This document shows positions 34,233 through 43,992 of a stretch of DNA of 64,000 nt, piece by piece. Position numbers and translations under genes: made by a program. Position 1 is the stretch's first letter. Each line of letters starts with the position of its first letter. Origin of the DNA: Streptomyces caeruleatus (GTDB taxonomy: Bacteria > Actinomycetota > Actinomycetes > Streptomycetales > Streptomycetaceae); NCBI RefSeq assembly GCF_001514235.1, contig NZ_KQ948936.1, positions 1 through 64,000 of the forward strand, written 5' to 3'. The notes under the pieces were generated by a model. It saw only the letters and a list, made by a program, of their open reading frames with translations. It ran no database searches and was not told the origin of the DNA.

Positions 34233-34436
34233 CGTCGAACCTTCCCGCCGTGCGCCCACACGCCCATACGCCTACGCCCTGTTTTTTCGACGGTAGGCGG
34301 GATGTGATCAGCGGGACAGATCGCTCAGCGAACGCGCCCCCTTCCGCTCCCTCGGTTCACTCCGAGCGCCTGCACAGACGGGTGAACAGGCGGGCGTCGT
34401 TGGATACACCCTAGGGGTGGGGGAACCGAGGGGGGA

Positions 34437-34478
34437 CCGTGGAGCGGCGGGCACGACCCCGTGACCGCCGCTCCACGG
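34437..34478 (-). terminator. hairpin terminator after truB
   Basis: A perfect 14-bp stem (CCGTGGAGCGGCGG with its complement) and a 14-base loop, 22 bases beyond the truB stop. The other direction faces the promoter region of the gene at 30033. Confidence 0.75.
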
Positions 34479-34499
34479 GCAGGCAACCGAAAGGGCGCC

Positions 34500-35405
34500 T
34501 CAGCCGAAGACGGCCAGGCTCTTCGCCTTGCCCTTGTGTTCCTCCACGAGCGCGAGGAGGCCGCCCTCGGGGCCGAAGACGGCGACGGACCCGGCGCCCG
34601 CGTACTCGTCGGGCATGTCGAGCCGGACCCCGTTGGTCAGCAGCCGGGCACGTCTGGCGGCCACGTCCCAACGCGGGAACGCGGCCGCGGCGGCCTCGGC
34701 GATCGGCATGACGGTCAGCTCCTGCTGGAGCTGCTCCAGGGTCCTCGCCGAGTCCAGCTTGTACGGGCCGACCCGGGTGCGGCGCAGCGCCGTGAGGTGG
34801 CCGCCGACGCCCAGGTCGGCGCCGAGGTCACGGGCGAGGGCACGGATGTACGTGCCGGAGGAGCAGACCACCGAGACGACCAGGTCGAGGACGGCGGTGC
34901 CGTCGTCGGCGACGGCGTCCCGGACGTCGTACACCGAGAACGACGAGACGGTGACCGGCCGCGCCGGGATCTCGAACTCCTCGCCCTCCCGCGCCCGCTT
35001 GTAGGAGCGCACCCCGTCGATCTTGATGGCGCTGACCTTGGACGGCACCTGCATGATGTCGCCGGACAGCTTGGCGATCCCGGCGTCGATGCCGTCGCGG
35101 GTGACCTTCGAGGCGTCGACCGACCCCGTGATCTCGCCCTCGGCGTCGTCGGTGACGGTGGTCTGGCCCAGGCGGATCGTGCCCAGGTACTCCTTCTCGG
35201 TCAGGGCCAGATGACCGAGGAGCTTGGTCGCCTTCTCGACGCCGAGGACGAGGACGCCCGTCGCCATGGGGTCGAGGGTGCCGGCATGCCCGACGCGCCG
35301 CGTACGCGCGATACCGCGCATCTTGGCGACCACGTCGTGCGAAGTGAAGCCCGACGGCTTGTCGACGATGACAAGGCCGTCGGGCGTGGTGTGCTTCTGC
35401 GTCAT
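34500..35405 (-). CDS. truB: tRNA pseudouridine-55 synthase
   Basis: A 301-residue TruB, which isomerises U55 of the T-loop in nearly all tRNAs. The catalytic Asp is in [14 protein letters not shown] (near residue 45). KxxR-type motifs [26 protein letters not shown] and the RNA-binding [15 protein letters not shown] are all present, and a PUA-like C-terminus ends the protein. Its ATG overlaps the rbfA stop (ATGA). A hairpin follows the stop. Confidence 0.97.
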   Translation of the reverse strand: MTQKHTTPDGLVIVDKPSGFTSHDVVAKMRGIARTRRVGHAGTLDPMATGVLVLGVEKATKLLGHLALTEKEYLGTIRLGQTTVTDDAEGEITGSVDASKVTRDGIDAGIAKLSGDIMQVPSKVSAIKIDGVRSYKRAREGEEFEIPARPVTVSSFSVYDVRDAVADDGTAVLDLVVSVVCSSGTYIRALARDLGADLGVGGHLTALRRTRVGPYKLDSARTLEQLQQELTVMPIAEAAAAAFPRWDVAARRARLLTNGVRLDMPDEYAGAGSVAVFGPEGGLLALVEEHKGKAKSLAVFG

Positions 35406-35857
35406 TCCGCGGTGTCGCCGTCCGTCTCGTCCTCGGCGCCCGGCTTGCGGTACGGGTCCGCCTCACCGGCGTACTTGGCACCCGCGGACACCTCGCGCAC
35501 CTTCTCGTCGGACTGGCGCGCCTTGTCGAGGAGGTCGTCGATGGTCTTGGCGGTGTCGGGCAGCGCGTCGGCCACGAAGGTCAGCGTCGGGGTGAACTTC
35601 ACGCCCGCCGCCGCCCCGACCGCGGAGCGGAGCACGCCCTTGGCGCTCTCCAGTCCGGCTGCCGCGGCCGCCCGCTCCTCGTCGCCGCCGTACACCGTGT
35701 AGAAGACGGTCGCCTCCCGCAGGTCACCCGTGACCCGGGTGTCCGTGATGGTGACGTGTGAGCCGAGCCGCGGGTCCTTGATCCCGCGCAGCAGCTTCTG
35801 GGCCACCACCTCTCGGATGAGGTCCGCCAGCCTCTTGGCGCGCGCGTTGTCGGCCAC
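35402..35857 (-). CDS. rbfA: ribosome-binding factor A
   Basis: A 151-residue RbfA, the KH-fold factor needed for late 30S subunit maturation and 16S rRNA 5'-end processing. It shows the family pattern: basic N-terminal helix ([17 protein letters not shown]), [26 protein letters not shown], and [17 protein letters not shown]. An acidic extension follows. The GTG start is preceded by AAGGAG. It overlaps truB by 4 bases and follows DUF503. Confidence 0.96.
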   Translation of the reverse strand: MADNARAKRLADLIREVVAQKLLRGIKDPRLGSHVTITDTRVTGDLREATVFYTVYGGDEERAAAAAGLESAKGVLRSAVGAAAGVKFTPTLTFVADALPDTAKTIDDLLDKARQSDEKVREVSAGAKYAGEADPYRKPGAEDETDGDTAE

Positions 35858-35889
35858 TGGTCCGTCTCCTTAAGTACTTACTTGTTGCT

Positions 35890-36183
35890 TCAGTCTTCGT
35901 CGCTGTGGAGTCTGCGTCGAACCGAGAGCAGTTCCACCTCGGGCCGCCCGGCGACCAGCCGCTCACAGCGGTCCAGTACGTCGGTGAGGTGTCCCGTGTC
36001 CCCGGAGACCACCGCGAGCCCGATCTCGGCCCTGCGGTGGAGTTTCTGGTGCCCCGTCTCCGCCGCACTCACCGCGTACTTGCGCTGGAGTTCGGCCACG
36101 ATGGGACGGACGAGAGAGCGCTTCTCCTTCAGCGAGTGCACGTCACCGAGGAGCAGGTCGAAGGACAGAGTCCCCACATACAT
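35890..36183 (-). CDS. DUF503 family protein
   Basis: A 97-residue protein of the DUF503/YlxP-like family, which commonly sits between infB and rbfA. The start MYVGTLSFDLLLGDVHSLKEKRS is the conserved N-terminus; longer upstream frames lack conservation. The family has a ferredoxin-like fold, and its role is unclear, perhaps tied to ribosome function by its constant neighbourhood. No good ribosome binding site is seen, so coupling or leader-poor initiation is possible. Confidence 0.9.
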   Translation of the reverse strand: MYVGTLSFDLLLGDVHSLKEKRSLVRPIVAELQRKYAVSAAETGHQKLHRRAEIGLAVVSGDTGHLTDVLDRCERLVAGRPEVELLSVRRRLHSDED

Positions 36184-36368
36184 GTATGCAACCGGTTCAC
36201 CCGCCGGCCCGGGATCGATGGCCCCGCCGGCTGATCGGGCAGGGACATCAGAACGGTACATCGAAGGGGGTGAGCCGATCGACGGATATTACGCACCGCT
36301 GACCGAGGGCCAAACGGCGCGCCGGCCGACGGAACCGAAGTCCCGCCGGCCGGCACCAACCGTGGCTG

Positions 36369-39300
36369 TTACGCCCGCGGCTTCTCGCGCATCTCGTAGG
36401 TCGCGATGACGTCGTCGACCTTGATGTCGTTGAAGTTGCCGAGGTTGATACCGCCCTCGAACCCTTCGCGGATCTCGGTGACGTCGTCCTTGAAGCGACG
36501 CAGACCCTCGATGTTGAGGCTCTCCGCGATGACCTTGCCGTCGCGGATGAGGCGCGCCTTGGTGTTGCGCTTGACCTCGCCGGAGCGGATGAGAACACCC
36601 GCGATGTTGCCCAGCTTGGACGACTTGAAGACCTCGCGGATCTCCGCCGTACCGAGCTCGACCTCTTCGTACTCCGGCTTGAGCATGCCCTTGAGGGCCG
36701 CCTCGATCTCCTCGATCGCCTGGTAGATGACCGAGTAGTACCGGACGTCCACGCCCTCGCGCTCCGCCATCTGCTGCGCACGGCCGGCTGCCCGGACGTT
36801 GAAGCCGATGACGATGGCGTCGGAGCCCATGGCCAGGTCGATGTCGGACTCCGTGACCGCACCGACACCACGGTGCAGGACGCGGATGTCGACCTCTTCG
36901 CCGACGTCCAGCTGGAGCAGCGAGGACTCGAGGGCCTCGACGGAACCGGAAGCGTCACCCTTGATGATCAGGTTCAGCTGCTGGATCTCGCCGGCCTTGA
37001 GCACCTTGTCCAGGTCCTCCAGCGACACGCGGCGCGTGCGCTTCGCGAAGGCCGCGTTGCGCTCGCGAGCGGCACGCTTCTCGGCGATCTGACGGGCCGT
37101 ACGGTCCTCGTCGACCACCAGGAAGTTGTCGCCCGCGCCCGGGACGTTGGTCAGGCCCAGGACCTGGACCGGCGTCGAGGGGCCGGCCTCGGCCACGCTG
37201 TTGCCGTTGTCGTCGTGCATCGCCCGGACTCGGCCGTACGCGTCGCCGACCACCATGGTGTCGCCGACCCGCAGCGTGCCTCGCTGGACGAGGACCGTCG
37301 CCACGGCACCGCGGCCGCGGTCGAGACGGGACTCGATCGAGATGCCCTGCGCGTCCTGGTGCGGGTTGGCCCGCAGGTCGAGCGAGGCGTCTGCCGTGAG
37401 GATCACGGCCTCCAGCAGGGAGTCGATGTGCAGCCCCTGCTTGGCGGAGATGTCGACGAACATGGTGTCGCCGCCGTACTCCTCGGCCACCAGGCCGTAC
37501 TCGGTCAGCTGACCGCGCACCTTGGTCGGGTCGGCACCCTCGACGTCGATCTTGTTGACGGCGACGACGATCGGGACCTCGGCGGCCTTGGCGTGGTTGA
37601 GCGCCTCGACCGTCTGCGGCATGACGCCGTCGTTGGCGGCGACGACGAGGATCGCGATGTCCGTCGACCGCGCACCACGGGCACGCATGGCGGTGAACGC
37701 CTCGTGACCCGGGGTGTCGATGAAGGTGATCTTGCGCTCTTCTTCGTTGACCTCGGTCGCGACCTGGTAGGCACCGATGTGCTGGGTGATGCCGCCGGCC
37801 TCGCCCGCGATGACGTTCGTCTTGCGGATGGCGTCGAGGAGCCGGGTCTTACCGTGGTCGACGTGACCCATGACGGTGACGACCGGCGGGCGGACCACCA
37901 GGTCCTCCTCGTCGCCCTCGTCCTCGCCGAACTCGATGTCGAAGGACTCGAGCAGCTCGCGGTCCTCCTCCTCCGGGCTGACGATCTGAACCGTGTAGTT
38001 CATCTCGTCGGCGAGGAGCTGGAGCGTCTCGTCGGAGACGGACTGCGTGGCCGTGACCATCTCGCCGAGGTTCATCATGACCGCGACGAGCGACGCCGGG
38101 TTGGCGTTGATCTTCTCCGCGAAGTCGGTGAGCGAGGCACCACGCGACAGGCGAACGGTCTCGCCGTTGCCGCGAGGCAGCATCACGCCGCCGACCGACG
38201 GGGCCTGCATGGCCTCGTACTCCTGGCGCCTCTGCCGCTTCGACTTACGGCCACGACGCGCGGGACCGCCGGGACGACCGAAGGCGCCCTGCGTGCCACC
38301 ACGACCGCCCGGACCACCGGGACGACCGCCGAAGCCGGGACGGCCACCGCCGCCACCGCCGGGACCACCCGGACGGCCGGCGAAACCGCCGCCACCGCCA
38401 CCGGGACCACCGGGACGACCGGCGAAACCGCCACCGCCGCCGCCACCGGGACGACCGGCGAAGCCGCCGCCGCCACCCGGACGACCGCCGCCGCCACCGG
38501 GACGACCGCCGCCACCGGGACCACGGCCACCGGGGCCACCGCCGCCGGGACGCGGGCCGGCAGCAGGACGCTGCGGCATCATGCCGGGGTTCGGACGCGG
38601 ACCACCGGGGCCGCCACCGGGACGCGGGCCGCCGCCCTGCGGACGGGGCATGCCGCCCGGGGTGGGACGCGCGCCGCCCGGAGCCTGCGGACGAGGACCG
38701 CCCGCGGCGCCCTGGGGACGGGGACCGCCCTGGCCCTGCGGACGCGGAGCGCCGCCGGGGGCACCGGGGCCGCCCTGGCCACCGGGACGCGGGGCGCCGC
38801 CCGGACGGGGCGCCTGCGGGCGCGCCATGCCGGTGGAGCCACCAGAGGTGAACGGGTTGTTGCCCGGACGGGGACCGGCCGGACGGGCACCGGGACGCTG
38901 GGCGCCGCCACCCGGACGCGGAGCGCCGGGACGGTCGCCGCGGTCACCACGGCCCTGGCCGCCCTGGCCGGGACCACCCGGACGCGGGGCGCCGGGACGC
39001 GGAGCCTGGCCGCCCGGACGCGGAGCACCCGGACGCGGGCCGGAGCCCTGGCCCTGGCCCTGGGAGGCGGCCGGAGCGGCGGGAGCCGCCGGGGGCGCCG
39101 TGAACTCGGGCGTGGTCGGAGCCGGGGACGCCGGGGCGGGCCGCGGCGCGGGCTTCGGGCCCGGGGTGGGACGGGGGCCGGGAGCGGCCGGCGCGGCGGG
39201 AGCCGCGGGCTTCTCGGCGGCGGCCGGCTTGGGGGCCGGCGGGCGCGGGGCGGCCGGACGGGCAGCCTGCGCCGGAGAGGGGGCTGCCGGCTTGGCCGGG

Positions 39301-39497
39301 GCAGCCTTGCGAGCGGGGGCGGACTTGCCGCCTCCGTTGCCCTGCTGGAGGGCGTCCGTCAGCTTACGGACGACGGGCGCTTCGATGGTCGAAGACGCCG
39401 AACGGACGAATTCACCGAGTTCTTGGAGCTTGGCCATGACGACCTTGCTCTCAACCCCGAACTCCTTGGCGAGTTCGTATACCCGGACCTTAGCCAC
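36369..39497 (-). CDS. infB: translation initiation factor IF-2
   Basis: A 1,042-residue IF-2. The N-terminus ([25 protein letters not shown]) is the IF2_N helical domain. Residues about 60-420 are a Streptomyces-type Pro/Ala/Gly/Arg-rich disordered insertion with RPGGPGG repeats. The second IF2_N-like module (about 450-520) precedes the G domain, with G1 GHVDHGKT near residue 542, G3 DTPGHE and G4 NKID. C-terminal domains II-IV end with [14 protein letters not shown]. It recruits fMet-tRNA to the 30S P site. AAAGGAG precedes the GTG start. Confidence 0.97.
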   Translation of the reverse strand: MAKVRVYELAKEFGVESKVVMAKLQELGEFVRSASSTIEAPVVRKLTDALQQGNGGGKSAPARKAAPAKPAAPSPAQAARPAAPRPPAPKPAAAEKPAAPAAPAAPGPRPTPGPKPAPRPAPASPAPTTPEFTAPPAAPAAPAASQGQGQGSGPRPGAPRPGGQAPRPGAPRPGGPGQGGQGRGDRGDRPGAPRPGGGAQRPGARPAGPRPGNNPFTSGGSTGMARPQAPRPGGAPRPGGQGGPGAPGGAPRPQGQGGPRPQGAAGGPRPQAPGGARPTPGGMPRPQGGGPRPGGGPGGPRPNPGMMPQRPAAGPRPGGGGPGGRGPGGGGRPGGGGGRPGGGGGFAGRPGGGGGGGFAGRPGGPGGGGGGFAGRPGGPGGGGGGRPGFGGRPGGPGGRGGTQGAFGRPGGPARRGRKSKRQRRQEYEAMQAPSVGGVMLPRGNGETVRLSRGASLTDFAEKINANPASLVAVMMNLGEMVTATQSVSDETLQLLADEMNYTVQIVSPEEEDRELLESFDIEFGEDEGDEEDLVVRPPVVTVMGHVDHGKTRLLDAIRKTNVIAGEAGGITQHIGAYQVATEVNEEERKITFIDTPGHEAFTAMRARGARSTDIAILVVAANDGVMPQTVEALNHAKAAEVPIVVAVNKIDVEGADPTKVRGQLTEYGLVAEEYGGDTMFVDISAKQGLHIDSLLEAVILTADASLDLRANPHQDAQGISIESRLDRGRGAVATVLVQRGTLRVGDTMVVGDAYGRVRAMHDDNGNSVAEAGPSTPVQVLGLTNVPGAGDNFLVVDEDRTARQIAEKRAARERNAAFAKRTRRVSLEDLDKVLKAGEIQQLNLIIKGDASGSVEALESSLLQLDVGEEVDIRVLHRGVGAVTESDIDLAMGSDAIVIGFNVRAAGRAQQMAEREGVDVRYYSVIYQAIEEIEAALKGMLKPEYEEVELGTAEIREVFKSSKLGNIAGVLIRSGEVKRNTKARLIRDGKVIAESLNIEGLRRFKDDVTEIREGFEGGINLGNFNDIKVDDVIATYEMREKPRA

Positions 39498-39643
39498 TTC
39501 GCTCCTTTTAGGTCCGGTTGCGTCCGGACCGTCGCTACTTCATGGGCGTACTCATCGCGTGCTCATCGAGTGCTCATCGCAATCTCGACCTACTTCCAAC
39601 TCGCGGGGTACCAGGGCCGCACGGGGGTTCCGTGCGACGCGTC

Positions 39644-39940
39644 TTACGGTGTTGCCTGCTCGGCAACTGTTGTCTGCTCGACGTACTGGCGCAACGCCTT
39701 TGTGTCGAGCGCTCCCGGGGCGCGCAACGCCCGCGTGAACGCCCGGCGGCGCACCGCCTGGTCGAGACAGACCAGTGCGGGGTGTACATACGCACCCCGG
39801 CCGGGCAGCGTACCGCGAGGATCAGGGACGCACTCGTCCTTGATCGCCACGATCCGCAGCAGATCAGCCTTGGCCGCTCGCTCCCGGCACCCCACACAGG
39901 TGCGTTCAGGGCATGCGCGGACGCGTGTCCGGCCAGACAC
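39644..39940 (-). CDS. ylxR: YlxR/DUF448 RNA-binding protein
   Basis: A 98-residue small basic protein with the YlxR signature: ERTCVGCRERAAKADLLRIV and GRGAYVHPALVCLDQAVRRRAF. The fold is RNA-binding-like and the gene is conserved between nusA and infB. YlxR has been described as a nucleoid- or RNase P-associated regulator in firmicutes; here only the family and position are certain. Confidence 0.93.
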   Translation of the reverse strand: MSGRTRVRACPERTCVGCRERAAKADLLRIVAIKDECVPDPRGTLPGRGAYVHPALVCLDQAVRRRAFTRALRAPGALDTKALRQYVEQTTVAEQATP

Positions 39941-40042
39941 TCCTAAGTCTACCTCCCCGTACCGACCTCACCCCTTTGGGGCAGGCTTCGAACAGTTGCC
40001 GGGCCATAACCTGACGTGATCTAAGCGACCTGCGGCTTGGAT

Positions 40043-41029
40043 CTATTCCCCGGGCTGCTCGGTGTCCGGGCGGATGTCGATCCGCCAGCCGGTGAGCCGG
40101 GCGGCAAGCCGGGCATTCTGCCCTTCCTTGCCGATGGCCAGCGACAGCTGGTAGTCGGGCACGGTCACCCGGGCGGAGCGGGCCGCCATGTCCACGACCT
40201 CCACCTTGGAGACGCGGGCCGGCGACAGCGCGTTCGCCACCATCTCGGCCGGGTCGTCCGACCAGTCGACGATGTCGATCTTCTCGCCGTTCAGCTCGCC
40301 CATGACATTGCGCACGCGGCCGCCCATCGGGCCGATGCAGGCGCCCTTGGCGTTCAGACCGCTGCGGGTGGACCGTACGGCGATCTTCGTGCGGTGGCCG
40401 GCCTCGCGGGCGATGGCGGCGATCTCGACGGACCCGTCGGCGATCTCCGGCACCTCCAGCGCGAAGAGCTTCTTCACGAGGTTGGGGTGCGTGCGCGAGA
40501 GGGTCACGGACGGGCCGCGGACGCCCTTCGCCACTCGTACGACGTACGAGCGAAGCCGCATGCCGTGCGGGTACGTCTCGCCCGGCACCTGCTCCTGCAC
40601 CGGCAGGATGGCCTCCAGCTTGCCGATGTCCACGAGCACGTTCTTCGGGTCGCGGCCCTGCTGGACCACACCGGTGACGATGTCGCCCTCACGGCCGGCG
40701 TACTCGCCGAGCGTCGCGTCGTCCTCGGCGTCGCGCAGCCGCTGCAGGATGACCTGCTTGGCGGTGGTGGCGGCGATACGGCCGAAGCCGGACGGGGTGT
40801 CGTCGAACTCGCGGGCCTCCTGGCCCTCCTCCAGATCCTCGGGATCCTCCTTCGCCCACACGGTCACATGGCCGGTCTCCCGGTTCAGCTCCACGCGCGC
40901 GTGGCGGCGGCTTCCCTCGGTGCGGTGGTAGGCGATGAGGAGGGCCGACTCGATCGCCTCGACCAGCAGGGGGAAGGAGATCTCCTTCTCCCGTACCAAG
41001 CCCCGCAGGGCACTCATGTCGATGTCCAC
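40043..41029 (-). CDS. nusA: transcription termination/antitermination factor NusA
   Basis: A 328-residue NusA of the short actinobacterial type: N-terminal RNA polymerase-binding domain (about 1-110), S1 domain ([13 protein letters not shown] ... about 110-180) and two KH domains ([19 protein letters not shown] and [21 protein letters not shown]). It lacks the C-terminal acidic repeats of E. coli NusA, as expected. The GTG start lies 2 bases after the rimP stop with GAGGAGG inside the rimP end, so it is coupled. Confidence 0.96.
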   Translation of the reverse strand: MDIDMSALRGLVREKEISFPLLVEAIESALLIAYHRTEGSRRHARVELNRETGHVTVWAKEDPEDLEEGQEAREFDDTPSGFGRIAATTAKQVILQRLRDAEDDATLGEYAGREGDIVTGVVQQGRDPKNVLVDIGKLEAILPVQEQVPGETYPHGMRLRSYVVRVAKGVRGPSVTLSRTHPNLVKKLFALEVPEIADGSVEIAAIAREAGHRTKIAVRSTRSGLNAKGACIGPMGGRVRNVMGELNGEKIDIVDWSDDPAEMVANALSPARVSKVEVVDMAARSARVTVPDYQLSLAIGKEGQNARLAARLTGWRIDIRPDTEQPGE

Positions 41030-41031
41030 GG

Positions 41032-41538
41032 CTACGCCTCCTCTTCCTTCTCGTTCTTGCTGTCCTTGCGGTTGAACTCGACCTGCACGCGCGCCTTGTC
41101 GATCTCCGGGAAACCGAGTCTGCGGCTGGTGGGCTTGCGGCCCTTCACTCCGGGCACTTCGAGGTCGAGTCCGTCGTCGTCGACCTTCAGGATCCGCGCC
41201 ACCAGCTCCCCGCCCTCGGCGAGTTGGAACTTCACCAGCCGGTCGACGGCACGTACGTAGTGGCGGTGCTCGGTGAGGGCGCGCTCCGCGCCCGGGGTAC
41301 CCACTTCGAGGGTGTACTCGCCCTCGCCCATCGCGTCCGTCTCGTCGAGCTTCGCCGAGAGCGCGCGGCTGACATCGGCGATCCGGTCCAGGTCGGCACC
41401 GGTGTCGGAGTCGACGACAACGCGGAGCACACGCTTGCGTCCGACGGAGTCCACTGCGAGCTCTTCGAGATCCAGGCCCTGGGAGCTGACGAGCGGCTCC
41501 AGTAGTTCTCGCAGCCTCTCGCTCTGGGTGGTGCTCAT
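41032..41538 (-). CDS. rimP: ribosome maturation factor RimP
   Basis: A 168-residue RimP, required for early 30S assembly. It has the two-domain pattern: [37 protein letters not shown] and the conserved [17 protein letters not shown], with an SH3-like C-terminal half. ATG 41538 is preceded by GAGGAG. It is the first gene of the nusA operon and divergent from the lipoprotein gene at 41749. Confidence 0.94.
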   Translation of the reverse strand: MSTTQSERLRELLEPLVSSQGLDLEELAVDSVGRKRVLRVVVDSDTGADLDRIADVSRALSAKLDETDAMGEGEYTLEVGTPGAERALTEHRHYVRAVDRLVKFQLAEGGELVARILKVDDDGLDLEVPGVKGRKPTSRRLGFPEIDKARVQVEFNRKDSKNEKEEEA

Positions 41539-41748
41539 CCGGGTGACTCCTCGGCCGCGTGTGCTGTTGTGGGATGGGTCGCGTGTCTGGTCAAAGGGTA
41601 TCCGGTCGCAAGGGCTGTTGCCGTCCACCTGCGCGCGGACGGTGCCGATGAGTGGTGCCGTCGGCTCACGCGGGTACGGTGATCACGGGCCTGTTCGACC
41701 CGCTGTTCCCGTAACCGCTTTCGTACGAGTTCCCCGAGGACGTCTGCC

Positions 41749-42300
41749 GTGCCGTACCCCTCGCCGCCGCGCTCCCCCTCGGGGCCGCGCAGAAGAACCC
41801 TGCTCGCCTCGGCCGCGGGCGCCGCGCTGCTGGTGGGCTGCTCCTCCGGGTCCGAGGACTCGGACGGCGGCACCAGCGGCAGTCCGTCACTCGCCGAGCG
41901 GGCACGCGCGCGTGCGGCCCGGGACAGCGAGGGTCTGGTCGCGCGGTACGACGCCGTGCTCGGCGTCCATCCGGGGCTGGCGGCGCTGGTGGTGCCGTTG
42001 CGGACGGAGGCCGTACGGCATGTGGAGGCATTCGGCGGGGGGTCCTCGGGACCTTCGGCGTCCTCGGAACCCTCGGCCTCCGCTCCCTCCGGAAAGGCGT
42101 CGCCGTCGGCCTCTCCTTCGGCCGCCGTGCCCGGGGACGAGCGGGACGCGCTGGCCGAGCTGGCCGCCGCCGAACGGGCGCTCGCGGACCGCCGGGCGAA
42201 GGCGCTGCTCGACCTGCCGGGTGAACTGGCGCGGCTGCTGGCCTCCGTGGCGGCGGCCGGGGCGGCGCACGCGTATCTGCTGACGGAGGGGGCCAAGTGA
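41749..42300 (+). CDS. putative lipoprotein
   Basis: A 183-residue protein with an Arg-rich N-terminus (GPRRRTLLASAAGAALLVGC) that looks like a lipoprotein signal with lipobox LLVGC; the Arg cluster may permit Tat export. The mature part is helical, Ala/Glu/Arg-rich, with a Ser/Pro linker at about 105-125. GAGGA precedes the GTG. It overlaps the next gene by 4 bases (GTGA), a ferritin-like protein, and this pair is common in Streptomyces beside rimP. Function is unknown. Confidence 0.82.
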   Translation: MPYPSPPRSPSGPRRRTLLASAAGAALLVGCSSGSEDSDGGTSGSPSLAERARARAARDSEGLVARYDAVLGVHPGLAALVVPLRTEAVRHVEAFGGGSSGPSASSEPSASAPSGKASPSASPSAAVPGDERDALAELAAAERALADRRAKALLDLPGELARLLASVAAAGAAHAYLLTEGAK

Positions 42301-42773
42301 GCGAGACGGACAAGGGCGGCGAAAAGGAGCAACTGAAGGCCCTTCAGGCGGCGCTCGCCGCCGAGCACGCGGCGGTGTACGGGTACGGCGTCGTCGGCGG
42401 CCGGATCCGTGCGGAGCAGCGCTCGGAGGCACGGGCGGCCTATGACGCGCACCGGGCGCGGCGGGACGCGCTGGCGCGCGAGGTGCGTGACCTGGGCGCC
42501 GAACCGGTCGCCGCGAGCGCCGCGTACGCGCTGCCGTTCCCGGTGCCGGACTCGGCGGCGGCCGTGCGGTTCGCGGCCGGCCTGGAGGACCGGGTGGCCG
42601 GGGTGTACTCCGACCTGGTGCGGGCAGCCGGGGGTCAGCTGCGGGGTACGGCCGCCGAGGCGCTGCGGGAGGCGGCGGTGCGGGCGGTGCGCTGGCGGGG
42701 CGAGAGCGTAGCCTTCCCTGGGCTCGCCGAGCGGGCGGGCACCGCGTCGGCATCACCGGCGCCCACCGCCTGA
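42297..42773 (+). CDS. ferritin-like domain protein (DUF4439)
   Basis: A 158-residue four-helix bundle protein of the DUF4439/ferritin-like type. AAEHAAVYGYGVVG near the start carries the Glu and His spacing typical of these bundles, and the second half has AAGLEDRVAGVYSDLVRAA. It is translated from a GTG overlapping the lipoprotein stop. Metal binding is possible but a full diiron ligand set is not obvious. Predicted cytoplasmic. Confidence 0.85.
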   Translation: MSETDKGGEKEQLKALQAALAAEHAAVYGYGVVGGRIRAEQRSEARAAYDAHRARRDALAREVRDLGAEPVAASAAYALPFPVPDSAAAVRFAAGLEDRVAGVYSDLVRAAGGQLRGTAAEALREAAVRAVRWRGESVAFPGLAERAGTASASPAPTA

Positions 42774-42817
42774 CGCCGACCGGCCGGCGAACACGTACGG
42801 GAAGGGACGACTCGCGC

Positions 42818-43717
42818 ATGGCTTTCGAACCGCCGCAGCGTCTGGTCAGGGCGCTCGGTGAAACGGCGCCGGACGGTGACGACTGGTTGGAGAAGCTGCC
42901 GGAGACGGCCCACCAGGCCGTCACGCTACGCGAGTTGACCGTTGAGCGGGTGCAGGTGCCGGGCGGGCGCAGCAGCCTGGTGGTCCTGGTACGGCGGGCG
43001 GACGGCACCCCTGCCGTGCTGAAGCTGGCCCCGCCCCGGGCGCGTCCGGAGAGTGAGCGGGCGGCGCTGGCGCACTGGGGTGGGGTGGGCGCCGTGCAAC
43101 TGCTCGACGGGCCTGCGGTCGAGGGTGTGCTGTTGCTGGAGCGGCTGCATCCGGATGTGTCGGTGCGGTCGTTGCCGGAGGCGAAGGCGTTGCTGGAGGC
43201 GGCGGGGACGTTGCGGCGGCTGTGGGTGGAGCCGCCTGGTGACCATCCGTTCGAGACCGTCGCCGGGCGGACGGGGCGGCAGGCCGAGGCGATGCGGGCG
43301 ACCGCGTCGGGCTTCGGCGAGGTGGCGGTGCTGGTGGATGCCGCTCTCGCCGCCCGGGAGGAACTGCTGGCCGCGCCGCCCGAGGTGCGGTTGCTGCACG
43401 GGACGTTTCGGCAGAGCAAGGTGTTGGCCGGGGAGCGGATGCCGTGGCTCGCGGTGGGGCCGGATCCGGTGGTGGGTGAGAGTGCGTTCGATCTGGCTCG
43501 GTTGGTGCGGGATCGGGTGGAGGATCTCATCGCCTCGCCTTCGGGGGCGGCGATCACGCGGCGGCGGGTGAAGCGGCTTGCGGAGTCGTTGGACGTGGAT
43601 CAGGAGCGGTTGCGGGGGTGGACGTTGTTCCGGGCCGTGGAGTCGGGGGTGCGGGCGCTCCGGGTGGGGCGGCCGAAGGACGGGGAACTGTTGTTGGAGT
43701 TTGCCGGGTGGCTTTGA
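42818..43717 (+). CDS. APH(6)/hydroxyurea-type kinase homologue with degraded catalytic loop
   Basis: A 299-residue protein matching the aminoglycoside/hydroxyurea phosphotransferase family: N-lobe VVLVRRADGTPAVLKLAPPRARPESERAAL with the ATP-binding Lys, and the C-lobe order HGxxxxxxVL, then W-L-A-x-x-P-x-P-V-V-G-E-x-A-F-D-L. However, the catalytic loop is HGTFRQSKVL instead of HGDxxxxNVL, and the metal site reads AVGPDPVVGE where IDPKPVVGE is usual. The catalytic Asp, the Asn and the metal Asp are therefore replaced. Probably a pseudokinase or a binding protein rather than a resistance enzyme. Its end overlaps, in antisense, the run-on end of the ferredoxin gene. Confidence 0.85.
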   Translation: MAFEPPQRLVRALGETAPDGDDWLEKLPETAHQAVTLRELTVERVQVPGGRSSLVVLVRRADGTPAVLKLAPPRARPESERAALAHWGGVGAVQLLDGPAVEGVLLLERLHPDVSVRSLPEAKALLEAAGTLRRLWVEPPGDHPFETVAGRTGRQAEAMRATASGFGEVAVLVDAALAAREELLAAPPEVRLLHGTFRQSKVLAGERMPWLAVGPDPVVGESAFDLARLVRDRVEDLIASPSGAAITRRRVKRLAESLDVDQERLRGWTLFRAVESGVRALRVGRPKDGELLLEFAGWL

Positions 43718-43991
43718 GGGGTGACGGCTGCTTTGCGGACTGCGGGTGCGTTGTGGCTGGTCGCGCAGTTCCCCGCGCCCCTTGGGTAGGCCGCCTCGCC
43801 GTTAGTTTCAGAGCTAGGACGGGACAGTCTGCTGCTGCTCTGCGGGCTCGTTTGACGGTTCCCGTGGGAATCGGTGATCCGCCCGTCAGCGGGTAGCCCC
43901 ACTCGTCCGGCGTGATGTGGTCCGGGAGGAGTTCCGCGCACAGGCCGTGAGCCTCGCAGGATGTCCAGTCGATGGCGATGTGCTGGTCCAT
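43554..43991 (-). CDS. [3Fe-4S]-type ferredoxin with abnormal C-terminal run-on
   Basis: Residues 1-64 are a complete small ferredoxin: C12, C18 and C56 followed by Pro in [11 protein letters not shown] ... DCPVLAL. The family normally stops just after this. Here the frame stays open for about 80 more Pro/Thr/Arg-rich residues, crossing the dispersed repeat at 43753-43786 and overlapping the convergent gene at 42818 by 164 bases. The extension is probably not selected; the original stop was lost. AGGAG precedes the ATG, which lies 1 base after the NuoF-like stop. It probably passes electrons between the flavoprotein and the membrane reductase. Confidence 0.72.
   Translation of the reverse strand: MDQHIAIDWTSCEAHGLCAELLPDHITPDEWGYPLTGGSPIPTGTVKRARRAAADCPVLALKLTARRPTQGARGTARPATTHPQSAKQPSPLKATRQTPTTVPRPSAAPPGAPAPPTPRPGTTSTPATAPDPRPTTPQAASPAAA
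43753..43786. repeat. dispersed intergenic repeat, copy 1
   Basis: GTGGCTGGTCGCGCAGTTCC followed by CCGCGCCCCTTGGG. The same core occurs at 49285-49318 and inverted at 50590-50620. Confidence 0.85.
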
Positions 43992-43992
43992 T

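Noticed and set aside
34070-34267. Short minus-strand frame at the start of the STAND-like gene
   Set aside because: It lies in a different frame from the 27-residue repeats, which show where translation runs.
38183-39028. Val/Arg/Pro-rich minus-strand frames within infB, suggestive of collagen-like or repeat proteins
   Set aside because: They are alternative-frame readings of the Gly/Pro/Arg-rich IF-2 segment.
36873-40019. Long plus-strand frame opposite infB
   Set aside because: Antisense shadow of the Pro/Gly-rich IF-2 insertion; infB has all conserved motifs on the minus strand.
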